DNA from: Rhizobium lusitanum
Lineage (GTDB): Bacteria; Pseudomonadota; Alphaproteobacteria; Rhizobiales; Rhizobiaceae
Length of the DNA: 64,000 bases
Direction: 5' to 3'
Assembly: GCF_014189535.1 (NCBI RefSeq)
Contig: NZ_CP050308.1
Coordinates: 1,612,001 to 1,676,000 of the forward strand
The translations under genes and the position numbers were made by a program. Under the pieces are notes generated by a model, which searched no databases, was not told the origin of the DNA, and saw nothing but the letters and a program-made list of their open reading frames with translations. Every line of letters starts with the position of its first letter. Within the stretch, counting starts at the first letter, position 1. This document shows positions 17,236 through 25,700 of the stretch, one piece after another.

Positions 17236-18120
17236 CTACTCAGCCGCCAGAGCCGGATCGCCCGCGTAGGATTCCACATGCTCGGCGATGCGCTTCATGA
17301 ACAGGGTGATGGCGGCAGCCACATCGTCAAAATCCGAACGCTTCTCCAGCGTCGTTTCATCGACATAGAGCGAGCGATTGACCTCGATCTGGAGGGCATG
17401 CAGCCCACGGGAGGGGCGGCCGTAGTGCTCGGTGATGAAGCCACCAGCATAAGGCTTGTTGCGCACGGCGTTGAAGCCGAGCTCCTCGAGAATCTGCATG
17501 GCGGCACGCGAAAGCTCCGCCGAGGCGCTGGTGCCATAACGGTCGCCAAGGATGAAATCGGGCCGCATATTGCTGCCGGCAATACGGATATTGCCCGGCA
17601 TGGAATGGCAATCGACCAGCACGCCGAAGCCGAATTGAACGTGAGTACGGGCAATCAGTCGCCGCAGGGTCGCGTGATAGGGCTTGTAGATCGTATCGAT
17701 ACGCCTGAGCGCTTCTTCGACCGGCACGCGCCGGGCATAAATTTCCATGTTTTCCGCGACGATTCGCGGGATCGTACCGAGGCCGCCGGCGACCCGTAGC
17801 GAATTGACGTTGGCATAAGGCGGCAATGCCCCGTCGAACATGCGTGGATCGAGCTCATAGGGCTCGCGATTGACGTCGATATAGGCGCGGGGGAAATTGG
17901 CAAGCAGCAGGGGCGCACCGAGATCGCTCGCCGCCGAAAACAGCTCATCGACATAATGGTCTTCCGAGCGGCGGATGGCGATGCCCTGCAGGCGGGACTG
18001 GGCGATGAAATCGGGCGGATAGATGCGACCACTATGGGGCGAGCTATAGACAAAGGGAATTGTCTGGGAGACGGGCTCCAATACCTCGAAAATCTCGAAA
18101 TTACGCATCTCTGCGGACAT
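17236..18120 (-). CDS. N-formylglutamate amidohydrolase family protein
   Basis: 294 residues from ATG 18120 (ATG 18126 is equally possible). Family members are Zn hydrolases that release formate from N-formylglutamate, the last step of one histidine degradation route. Seen here: VYSSPHSGRIYP (metal-binding His region, about 24), RSEDHYVDEL, YIDVNREPYELDPRMF, VLVDCHSMPG and QIEVNRSLY. No hut genes lie nearby; the neighbour is cpdR, divergent, an arrangement I recall from other Rhizobiales. The true substrate may therefore differ. Confidence 0.85.
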   Translation of the reverse strand: MSAEMRNFEIFEVLEPVSQTIPFVYSSPHSGRIYPPDFIAQSRLQGIAIRRSEDHYVDELFSAASDLGAPLLLANFPRAYIDVNREPYELDPRMFDGALPPYANVNSLRVAGGLGTIPRIVAENMEIYARRVPVEEALRRIDTIYKPYHATLRRLIARTHVQFGFGVLVDCHSMPGNIRIAGSNMRPDFILGDRYGTSASAELSRAAMQILEELGFNAVRNKPYAGGFITEHYGRPSRGLHALQIEVNRSLYVDETTLEKRSDFDDVAAAITLFMKRIAEHVESYAGDPALAAE

Positions 18121-18402
18121 CAACATCTTTACCGTGTCTACAACCTGTCGCAATATCCATGTTGCCAGCTGCACGCCCGCAAGTCCATACTAACTTTAGC
18201 AAAATGGCCTTAATCCAACGCTGTGAAACCGACGAACCCTGAAGCCAGATACCGGTCCACACGAGGCTGGCGCTGGGTGCAACCATGCGGCTGCGAACGT
18301 GGATGATTATATCCCGTCCAACCATTCACAGCTTGTTTACGGCCAGCGGCTACCTTACACGCTGGACAAGTCCAACAAGACAACAGTTGATTAGCGAAAC
18401 AG

Positions 18403-18768
18403 ATGATGACCCAGAAGATACTTCTTGCCGAAGATGACAACGACATGCGTCGCTTCCTTGTGAAGGCACTGGAAAAGGCCGGCTACAAGGTCATGTCCTT
18501 TGACAACGGAGCAAGCGCCTATGACCGGCTGCGCGAAGAGCCTTTTTCGTTGCTCCTGACCGATATCGTCATGCCGGAAATGGACGGCATCGAACTGGCG
18601 CGCCGCGCCACCGAGCTCGATCCCGACCTGAAAGTGATGTTCATCACCGGCTTTGCCGCCGTTGCGCTGAACCCTGATTCGAAGGCGCCGAAGGATGCGA
18701 AGGTACTTTCCAAGCCCTTCCACCTGCGCGAACTCGTCGACGAAGTGAACAAACTCCTTGCCGCATAA
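18403..18768 (+). CDS. cpdR: Single-domain response regulator CpdR
   Basis: 121-residue receiver domain with no output domain. Acidic pocket EDDND near the N-terminus, phosphoacceptor Asp54 in LLTDIVMPEMDG, Thr in FITGFAAVAL and Lys104 in SKPFHLREL. Sequence strongly resembles rhizobial CpdR, the adaptor that, when unphosphorylated, brings ClpXP to the pole and primes it to degrade cell-cycle proteins such as CtrA-pathway factors and PdeA. The CckA-ChpT phosphorelay is its known input. Start at either of two adjacent ATGs. The gene precedes tRNA-Val. Confidence 0.93.
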   Translation: MMTQKILLAEDDNDMRRFLVKALEKAGYKVMSFDNGASAYDRLREEPFSLLLTDIVMPEMDGIELARRATELDPDLKVMFITGFAAVALNPDSKAPKDAKVLSKPFHLRELVDEVNKLLAA

Positions 18769-18808
18769 GGCTTGCCGCGCACAGCGTCATAAAATTGAAA
18801 AAAGCCTA

Positions 18809-18837
18809 TTGACGGCTCCCAAGGTTTTATGATCTAT
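18809..18837 (+). promoter_or_regulatory. tRNA-Val promoter
   Basis: TTGACG (18809-18814), 17-nt spacer, ATCTAT (18832-18837); the expected start of transcription is about 9 nt before the mature tRNA 5' end. Confidence 0.6.
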
Positions 18838-18852
18838 GCGCCGCCATCGGAT

Positions 18853-18930
<78 letters not shown>

Positions 18931-18989
18931 GGTTCCCCTGCACATGCAGGCGTTTGCGAGGTTGACGACATAACCCGCAATTCCTTTCT

Positions 18990-20135
18990 TTATTTTTTGC
19001 CCAAACTGTGCCCACGAAATCGCTTCTTGGCGTTGGGCATGGCGTCGGGATGATGGTGTCCATACACGTCACGAATCGTTTTCTCTGACGTGCCGGTGAA
19101 GCCCGCGACCTCCCATATCGGAATGCCGCGCTGCATCGCCCAGGTGATGTATGTATGCTTGAGAACGTGCGGCGTTACATAGTCGTCTAGTCCAGCAAGA
19201 TCGCGCGCCCGCTCGAAGCCTTTCCGCTCCTTCTGGATCAGCCGTCCGTGATATTCGACAGGACCATTCATCGTTAGACCACGCCAACGCTGAAGGTGAG
19301 GCACCAAGTTTTCTGCGATGGGAACGGCAGGACGGCGCTTGTTTGTTTCCTTCTGCCCCTGCCCGCGCCGATACATGACCCCGCCGGGAAGATCGAACCA
19401 GCCGCCCTTCGTATTGGCCTTCCAACGCATGGCAAGTATGGCCTCGTGTCTCGTGGCCGTGTAGAGGCCGATCAGGATGAAACGCGCGACATGATAGGAA
19501 GGGCGGAACATTCGCCCCCATTTGACCGGCTGGCGCGTTTTCACGTCATAAGCGGTCGCAGTGAAGCCGAGAGCGCCGCCGATCAATGCTGCTGCCTCTG
19601 AACGCGTTAGCCAGCGCTGCCGCGCCTCCGCCTTTTCCGGAAAGGTTAAATCAATATCCACGGAAAGTTTTTTCTCTTTCCGGCAAAAGCGCAAAGCAGC
19701 CTGTAGTGTTTCAAGTTCGCGCCGAGCGGTTGTCGCTTGCACCTTTCGACGCCCCACCTTTCCGGCAACCCTTGCCGCCCAATATTGGCGGCACGCTGAA
19801 GCGTCTAACCAGTCACACATGCGCTCCCCGAAAAATTCGAGGAGGGGAGTCATGTGGTAGCCAACAAGCTCTGGATGCGCGTGGTTTATCGCCTTTTCCT
19901 TGCCGTAGTATGCCAGCACATCAGCAATCGAAACTTCATGCGGCTCACCCGTGCGCCACTCTGGCTTGTGCTTTGCCGTCAGGTAGTCTGCGAGGGTTTT
20001 CTCAGCGCCTGCGCGATCAAGCTCGCCGCATCCTGTGCTGATTTCAGGCTGTCCGCTGTCGAGGATGACCCAAATTGACGGCCTCCCCTTTCGGCGACGA
20101 AGGTAGAGGCGCGGCCCCTTGGATTTTCTCGGCAT
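18990..20135 (-). CDS. int: Tyrosine-type site-specific integrase
   Basis: 381 residues. Catalyses integration and excision between attP and the tRNA-Val attB. N-terminal arm-binding and core-binding regions (about 1-170) precede the catalytic domain (about 175-365): Arg I in LYTATRHEAIL (about 229), HVLKHT box II, GHHH, and nucleophile Tyr in IRDVYGHHHP near the C-terminus. Box II has Lys where HxxR usually has Arg; I recall this HVLKHT form in other rhizobial integrases, so it is probably functional. It points toward the tRNA. Its first ~157 nt overlap the excisionase frame. The 3' coding end contains a candidate arm-type site (18999-19015). Confidence 0.95.
   Translation of the reverse strand: MPRKSKGPRLYLRRRKGRPSIWVILDSGQPEISTGCGELDRAGAEKTLADYLTAKHKPEWRTGEPHEVSIADVLAYYGKEKAINHAHPELVGYHMTPLLEFFGERMCDWLDASACRQYWAARVAGKVGRRKVQATTARRELETLQAALRFCRKEKKLSVDIDLTFPEKAEARQRWLTRSEAAALIGGALGFTATAYDVKTRQPVKWGRMFRPSYHVARFILIGLYTATRHEAILAMRWKANTKGGWFDLPGGVMYRRGQGQKETNKRRPAVPIAENLVPHLQRWRGLTMNGPVEYHGRLIQKERKGFERARDLAGLDDYVTPHVLKHTYITWAMQRGIPIWEVAGFTGTSEKTIRDVYGHHHPDAMPNAKKRFRGHSLGKK
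18999..19015 (+). repeat. Candidate integrase arm-type site, left copy
   Basis: GCCCAAACTGTGCCCAC here matches GCCCAAACTTTGCCCAA at 31621-31637 in the same orientation (15 of the first 16 bases). The copies lie about 69 and 86 bp from the two attachment cores, on opposite arms of the circular form. Confidence 0.45.
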
Positions 20136-20320
20136 TTCGCCCTCATATCTGCAATGTCGTTGAGCGTGACGAAGATTTTCCCGGCAATCATCTCGTACGC
20201 GAGATTACCCCGGCGAATTTCTCGCTGGAGACTACTCTTGGTGATTGAACCATCGGGAAAAGCCCACTTCGCCGCCTCGGCTGGCCGTAGCGGCGCATCC
20301 GGGTTTGGACGGGCGTCCAT
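19979..20320 (-). CDS. Excisionase-like helix-turn-helix protein
   Basis: 113 residues. The first ~65 match the small winged-helix excisionase type found before integrases in Rhizobiales elements: LRPAEAAKWAFPDGSITKSS, then LQREIRRGNLAYEMIAGKIFVTLNDI. The C-terminal ~50 residues are polar and overlap the integrase gene by about 157 nt in another frame. It starts immediately after the stop of the upstream gene (TAG then ATG), so the two are probably cotranscribed with int. The expected role is to bend attachment-site DNA and favour excision. Confidence 0.75.
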   Translation of the reverse strand: MDARPNPDAPLRPAEAAKWAFPDGSITKSSLQREIRRGNLAYEMIAGKIFVTLNDIADMRAKCRENPRGRASTFVAERGGRQFGSSSTADSLKSAQDAASLIAQALRKPSQTT

Positions 20321-20950
20321 CTACGCGGCCTCCCCGAATGAAAAGGATTGCAGCAGATCCAGCGCATGGTCCGACGCCATGCCGCTCAAATACTTGCTGT
20401 TCAAAAACAGATTTGTCTTTTGCTGGATATCTTCCAGTGAGACACAGGGCCAGGAAGCAAGCGCCAGCAGAGCTTCATCTTCCGCGTCCGCTTGAGGCGT
20501 GTCGTAGGGAACGAAGCCATCACGGCCAGTTGCGATCCAGGCATCATATGCCGCCTGCCATGCGGCGATGCAGTCTTCCAGATCGGTCGCCTTCTTGATG
20601 GTGGCGGCATGACGCATTTCTCTAGAGAGTCTCAGCAGTTCTCCGGAAAGCTCGATCGCCAGACGGTCGGCACGAGTTGCGCGCTCGACCATGTCGTTCG
20701 TCATAAAATCGATGTGTCTGAGTTCGCGTTCATCGATATGATAATACTCATTGGCCCAAGCCGCATTGGTATTATCGCTTGCTTTCCGGCCCGGAAAAAG
20801 AATGCCAATTATATGGTTTGTCGCAATCTCGGCGGCGCAACGCACATCCTGCGTTTCACCGGTCAGCCAGTCGAGACGGCTGGCGAGTTTGGAGAGACGG
20901 TCGAGGGCGCTTGCGCTGTCGATGTTTTCTGTAGTACATTTTGTCTGCAT
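20321..20950 (-). CDS. Hypothetical element protein, 209 residues
   Basis: I do not recognise the family. Start ATG 20950 has AAAGGTG 7-8 nt upstream, better than the longer frame from 21133. The protein is mainly helical and acidic, with a possible coiled segment around NDMVERATRADRLAIELSGE (about 90-115), no signal peptide and no membrane span. It stands directly upstream of the excisionase and integrase, so it may belong to the maintenance or excision operon. Confidence 0.7.
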   Translation of the reverse strand: MQTKCTTENIDSASALDRLSKLASRLDWLTGETQDVRCAAEIATNHIIGILFPGRKASDNTNAAWANEYYHIDERELRHIDFMTNDMVERATRADRLAIELSGELLRLSREMRHAATIKKATDLEDCIAAWQAAYDAWIATGRDGFVPYDTPQADAEDEALLALASWPCVSLEDIQQKTNLFLNSKYLSGMASDHALDLLQSFSFGEAA

Positions 20951-20990
20951 ATTATGCACCTTTCGTAGAGGTTGAAGCCGACGCGGGTTC

Positions 20991-21161
20991 CTAGGCCGTA
21001 GCGTCGGCTTTTTTCGTTTCTCCCTGTGAAGCTTCCAATCCAAGTTGAATGAGCTGGCGGATGACTTCTGCGCGCGTGCGTATGCGCTTCTTGAAGCTCC
21101 ATTCATCGATTGCTTCCAATGCGGATTTCTCAAGCATGAACGCGACGCGTTCCGTTTTCAT
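20991..21161 (-). CDS. Ribbon-helix-helix DNA-binding protein
   Basis: 56 residues from ATG 21161. The pattern MKTERVAFMLEKSALEAIDE (strand plus helix A), WSFKKRIRTRAEVIRQLIQLG (helix B) is the MetJ/Arc/CopG fold, a dimer that inserts a beta-ribbon into the DNA groove. It is divergent from a second ribbon-helix-helix gene (21299) that shares the W-F-K-(K/N)-R-(I/V)-x-T-R-(A/S)-E core, with an inverted repeat between them. A repressor of the element's integration genes is plausible. A TTG start at 21185 is less likely. Confidence 0.7.
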   Translation of the reverse strand: MKTERVAFMLEKSALEAIDEWSFKKRIRTRAEVIRQLIQLGLEASQGETKKADATA

Positions 21162-21226
21162 GTTGGACACGATAATCACCGTCAAAAAATCAGACCAATC
21201 AGCGCCTTTTGTGCCGATTTTTGTTT

Positions 21227-21254
21227 ATTGACCAACCTGCGAGGTTAGGTCAAT
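21227..21254. promoter_or_regulatory. Operator-like inverted repeat between the divergent ribbon-helix-helix genes
   Basis: Arms ATTGACC-AACCT and AGGTT-AGGTCAAT around GCG, perfect except for a one-base bulge. It is flanked by two direct copies of a CTTTT(T)GTGCCGATTTTTTG-type sequence (21206-21223 and 21266-21285). Confidence 0.6.
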
Positions 21255-21298
21255 ACATGGTTGTGCTTTTTGTGCCGATTTTTTGGGATTGGGCTACT

Positions 21299-21763
21299 AT
21301 GGTAAAGCCGCGAGAAAACCGCGTTCCGATAATGATGTCGGATGAAGAGTTGAAGCTTGTGGATGATTGGCGCTTTAAGAACCGAGTTGCGACTAGGTCT
21401 GAGGCGGTCCGCCGGCTTCTCCAAATCGGTACGATCTTCGACAATAACAAAATTGATGTGGGTACCAGCCTAGTTGATCTCCACGCCAAGACGAGAGTCT
21501 TGACCGAGAAAATCTCAGTAATTGGAAATCAAGAAAACATCACCTCGGCGGAAGGTGATGTTTTGGTCGCGGCGACCGAAGTGGTAATGAGCTACGCTAT
21601 CATAGCGTCCGTAATTAAGAATATAACCAGCATCGCTAACAATTTCAGCGTTGAGGGGGATTTGGCCGAGATCATCACGGAAGCCAAAAAGCTCGAAGGA
21701 AAGTACAAAGAGCACTATCTGAATCTTGTTAAACTCAGCAAGGAAGACACGTCGCTTGACTAA
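21299..21763 (+). CDS. Ribbon-helix-helix regulator with C-terminal helical domain
   Basis: 154 residues from ATG 21299; an in-frame ATG at 21257 would add a hydrophobic stretch and is less likely. Residues ~8-48 (VPIMMSDEELKLVDDWRFKN, then TRSEAVRRLLQIG) form the DNA-binding ribbon-helix-helix. The rest, about 60-154, is helical and of unknown function. It pairs with the shorter divergent protein, and the two share the same DNA-binding core, so they may compete for the repeat at 21227-21254 as a two-repressor switch. Base composition is more AT-rich than the host genes. Confidence 0.75.
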   Translation: MVKPRENRVPIMMSDEELKLVDDWRFKNRVATRSEAVRRLLQIGTIFDNNKIDVGTSLVDLHAKTRVLTEKISVIGNQENITSAEGDVLVAATEVVMSYAIIASVIKNITSIANNFSVEGDLAEIITEAKKLEGKYKEHYLNLVKLSKEDTSLD

Positions 21764-21871
21764 CTCTCGCGACTTGCAAACTTCTGGTGGCTTCTTCAAC
21801 TTACATTTTGATCACTCGAAATGCACGTTTTGCGTCTTGCAGCATTATATCATATCAGCTATATAGCACGC

Positions 21872-22195
21872 ATGAGATGGACAGTCGAAACGCACGATGC
21901 CGCCGATGCTGAAATCGAGGCATTGCCGCCGGGCCTTCAGGCGCGGCTGATCCGCCTCATGGAAACGGTCGAGAATGTCGGCCTTGAGCAACTACGCGAA
22001 CCGCATGTGAAGCATCTGGAAGGCAAGCTTTGGGAACTACGCGCCAAAGCCGCCGAAGGCATCGCCCGTGGCATCTATGTGACCGTTACGGGCCGTCGCG
22101 TCATCGTACTGCATGTTTTCGTGAAGAAGTCACAGAAGACGCCACCGGGCGCGCTGGCAATAGCTAGAGAGCGAATGAACGAGGTGAAGCCATGA
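21872..22195 (+). CDS. HigB/RelE-type toxin (phage Gp49-like)
   Basis: 107 residues from ATG 21872. The fold motifs of ribosome-dependent mRNA interferases of the Gp49/HigB group are present: helix pair at the start, HVKHLEGKLWELRAKA, then GIARGIYVTVTGRRVIVLHVFVKKSQKTP and a terminal AIARERMNEV. It would cleave mRNA in translating ribosomes when freed from its antitoxin. The toxin gene comes first and overlaps the antitoxin by 4 nt (ATGA), the HigBA order. An AT-rich, partly palindromic stretch before the start (TATATCATATCAGCTATATA) may be the autoregulatory site. Confidence 0.9.
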   Translation: MRWTVETHDAADAEIEALPPGLQARLIRLMETVENVGLEQLREPHVKHLEGKLWELRAKAAEGIARGIYVTVTGRRVIVLHVFVKKSQKTPPGALAIARERMNEVKP

Positions 22196-22470
22196 CCAAG
22201 ATTGCCGAACTGAAAAAGAAGCTGATGAACAATCCCGAATTCCGGCAGGAATACGAGAAGGCAGATGCAGAGTTTCAGCTTGTCGAAGCTTTGATCGGGG
22301 CTCGTACAAAGGCGAACCTGTCGCAGGCAGAGCTTGCCCGCCGCATCGGCACCACGCAATCGGCCATTGCACGGCTAGAAGGCGGCGGCGTATCGCCTTC
22401 GCTGAACACCCTACGGCGCTACGCCGAGGCGACGGGCTCGAAGCTGGAAATCAATCTGGTTCATCCTTAA
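22192..22470 (+). CDS. HigA-type XRE-family antitoxin
   Basis: 92 residues. The N-terminal helix (about 1-40) is the usual toxin-binding part. The HTH_XRE domain lies at about 37-85: ALIGARTKANLSQAELARRI, then TTQSAIARLEGG and NTLRRYAEATG. It neutralises the upstream toxin and represses the operon. The start overlaps the toxin stop. The pair stands between the element's regulators and the SIR2 gene and would help keep the element in the cell. Confidence 0.92.
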   Translation: MTKIAELKKKLMNNPEFRQEYEKADAEFQLVEALIGARTKANLSQAELARRIGTTQSAIARLEGGGVSPSLNTLRRYAEATGSKLEINLVHP

Positions 22471-22779
22471 GCCTTTACGCCTCGCTGAAGAATTTTTGCT
22501 AGGTCGGAAAGATTGTGGCTCGCGCTGAAAACCCGGGGTGACCTGCACCCGATTTCCAGCCAGCGAAATTAGCGCCCAATAACCGGTAGCTGATAGTTTT
22601 CGCCGATTTTCGCTATGTGCCACAAGCGAGCATTGCGGCCATGGCGGAATTGCCTATTCTGTGATGTATAGCTCTTTGAATTTTGTTTCAGCTTGGAGAG
22701 CGCAATTTCTCTGGCTTTCTCGACACTTGCTCTTCTCTTTCACGGCAGTCATCATGTCGGATAACAAAACGGGGGGCGC
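22471..22779. other. 309-bp gap before the SIR2-domain gene
   Basis: No gene seen. It contains a short GGGTG / CACCC hairpin near 22535-22550. The promoter of the following gene should lie here but no confident -35/-10 was found. GGGGGG 5-10 nt before ATG 22780 serves as ribosome binding site. Confidence 0.4.
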
Positions 22780-25700
22780 ATGAACAGCAGGGCGACAACG
22801 AAGAAGGCACCGGTAGATTTGCCGTTTTTGTTGACGGAAGCTGTACGTAGCGGCCGGGCCATTCTCTTTCTCGGTGCGGGCGCTTCCAAGGAGTGTGTTA
22901 ACGAGAAGGGAGATCGCCCCCCGAACTCGGATCAGCTCCGCGATATCCTATCTCAGAAATACTTCGGTAAGCTCATGCCAAACCGTGACGTTATGGGCGT
23001 GGCAGAACTCGCCATCGCCAGCGGCGCTGGTTCGAGCCTCGTTTTCGAGACCGTGAATAGTGCGTTCCAGAACTTCGAGACTTCAGAGGCCCATCGTAAG
23101 GTCTCTGACTTCATCTGGAACCGTATAGCGACCACCAACTATGATACATTCTTAGAAAAAGCATATGCGGATTCCAAGCGGAGACGCCAAGTTCTCATCC
23201 CCTTCGTCAAGGACGACGAACCCGTTGACGAACGGATGAGAAGTGCACTGAATCCATTACTATATCTAAAGCTGCATGGATGTTTGGAGCATCGTCTCGA
23301 TAAGGATGTTCCGCTCGTCCTTTCTTGGGAAAGCTATGCCTCCCACTCGGCCAACCGCACCCGCGTCTTTGGCCGATTAACTGATCCCTGTCACGAGTCG
23401 CCGGTGATCTTCGTGGGCTATAGCCTCGGCGATCAGCATATTCGGGATCTTATTTATAAACTTGATGGTTCAAAACGTCCGCGCTGGTACATCGTCGATC
23501 CGAACGCTGAGGATGAAGACGTCAAGTACTGGGATAGCAAAAACGTGGGTGTCTTTAAACTACGCTTCGGTGAATTCATGGATGCACTCGACGCGGCAAT
23601 TCCCAAATTACTGAGATTCGTGATGCCTGCCGTAGAAACCATCAAGTTTCCGATTAGGGATCATTACGCAATATCAGGATCCGAAGAATCAAACTTGGTC
23701 CGTGGTTCACTAGAGAAGGACCTCACCTACATTCATGCGACTATGCCTATTGCCGAGCAGAGCGCCGAGCGTTTCTATTCTGGCTACGACACGGGGTGGG
23801 GTGGCATTGTCAAGCGGCTCGATGCCAGCCGGAAGGTTACAGGGGATCTTCTCTTTAAGGCGCTGCTGGAAAATGAGAACCCTGACGGTCCGGTGTTTTT
23901 CCTGCTGCGCGGCTCTGCGGGAGCTGGTAAGACGATCTCGCTTAAGCGAGCCGCATTCGATGCGGCTACAGCCAATAACGCCGTGGTGATGTGGCTAAAC
24001 GAGGCGGGGCAGCCTCGACCAGACGTCTTTCAAGAGCTATCGGAACTGACACGAAAGCCGATTTACCTTTTCGTTGATCAGGTTGCCATTCACATTGAGA
24101 AGCTCGTGCCATTTCTTGCTGCGATGAAACAACGGAAGATACCAATCGTAGTGTGTGGCGCGGAGCGTGAAGCGGACTGGAACCTTCACTGCCTGCCGAT
24201 CGAAAACATGCTCCCTGTTCATTCCTTGCGGGTCGGTACCTTGTCTTCAACCGAAGTCGAGCTTCTTCTTGATTTGCTCGTTCGCCACGATTGCCTAGGA
24301 GAACTAAAAGGAAAGACCCGCGCTCAGCAGGTCGAAGCATTTATGAGTGAGAAGCACGCTGATCGGCAACTCTTGGTCGCGCTGCATGTGCTGACCAAAG
24401 GCCTGCCGTTCGAGGACATTGTGCTCAACGAATATAGATCGGTAGCCTCCGAACAGGCCCGGAGGCTGTATCTCGATATCGCCACCATGAATCAATACAA
24501 CGTCCCAGTCAGAGCGGGCACCATTTCTCGTTCATCGGGTATCGATTTCCGTGAGTATCAGGAGAAGTTCTTCAAGCCTCTTGAGGATATGATTTTGATC
24601 ACGCAAGACCCTTATACGGGTGATTACGCCTATAAGACCCGTCACTCTCATGTAGCTAAGATTCTCTTTGGACGCGTCTGTGATGATGACGATCGCAAGA
24701 CGGAGCAGTTCGTCCGAATGATCAACGGCTTCGACGTGGGCTTTTCATCCGACCAACGGGCTCTAGAAGGCATTTGTAAAGGAAGGTCTTTCACGGACAC
24801 CTTTTCTGATCCGACCGCCGTCAGGTGCATCTACGAGGCCGCCATCACCGCTGCACCGAAACAGGCGTACCTTTACCAGCAGTGGGCGATCTTTGAGTCT
24901 ACGCATCCAGGAGGCGATTTCCTTCGGGCAGAGAATCTGGCTGAGATAGCCAGTTTCATGGAACCCAGGAACATGACCTTCCTACATACTCAAGCCGAGG
25001 TTGCCCGCAAGCGGGCTAACTTCGAAACGTCCCTCGTGCTCAAGGATCAGCTTCGCCGGCTGTCTCGATCCTTTCTTGAAAAGATGCCAAAGAACGAGCG
25101 GTTTTCCGCCTCCAGCCGTTGCAAGCTCCTCGTTGACGAGGTGACCGAGCTCAGCGACCGTCTTAGCGACGAGGAGAAGCAGTCCGAAGATAAGTTCTTC
25201 GTAGAGAAGCTGGACGACACGGAAAAGGCAATAGCTAAGGCGCAGCATGATTTTCCAGACGACGCGGAGATGTTCGAGACAGAAGCCCGGCTCTGGACGG
25301 AAATGAAGGACAAGAAGAAGGCCTTGAAAGCCCTAGAAAGAGCTTGGGCGAAATTGCCCCGCGGCACTGGCACGGGTATTCGTATAGGCAAAATCTATGC
25401 CGCCTCTGGGCACCCCGAGAAGCGCCTTGAGATCCTACAAGAAGCATTGCGACGTGCTCCCGAGGATAAGGCAGCGCATCAGGCAATGGCTATGCACTTT
25501 CTCGAAACGGATCCGCCGGATCTCGAATTGGCAATTAGCCATCTTGGACGTAGCTTTTCGGCGGAGGATCAAAATTTTGAAGCTAGATATCTCTTAGCGC
25601 AGGCCTTGTTTGAAAAAGGGGACGTGGAAGGTACGTTCCAGCGTTTCGGTGAGCTTCACAAGCGTGCACCCAAAGAGTTTAGGCGCATCGCACCGAGGGT

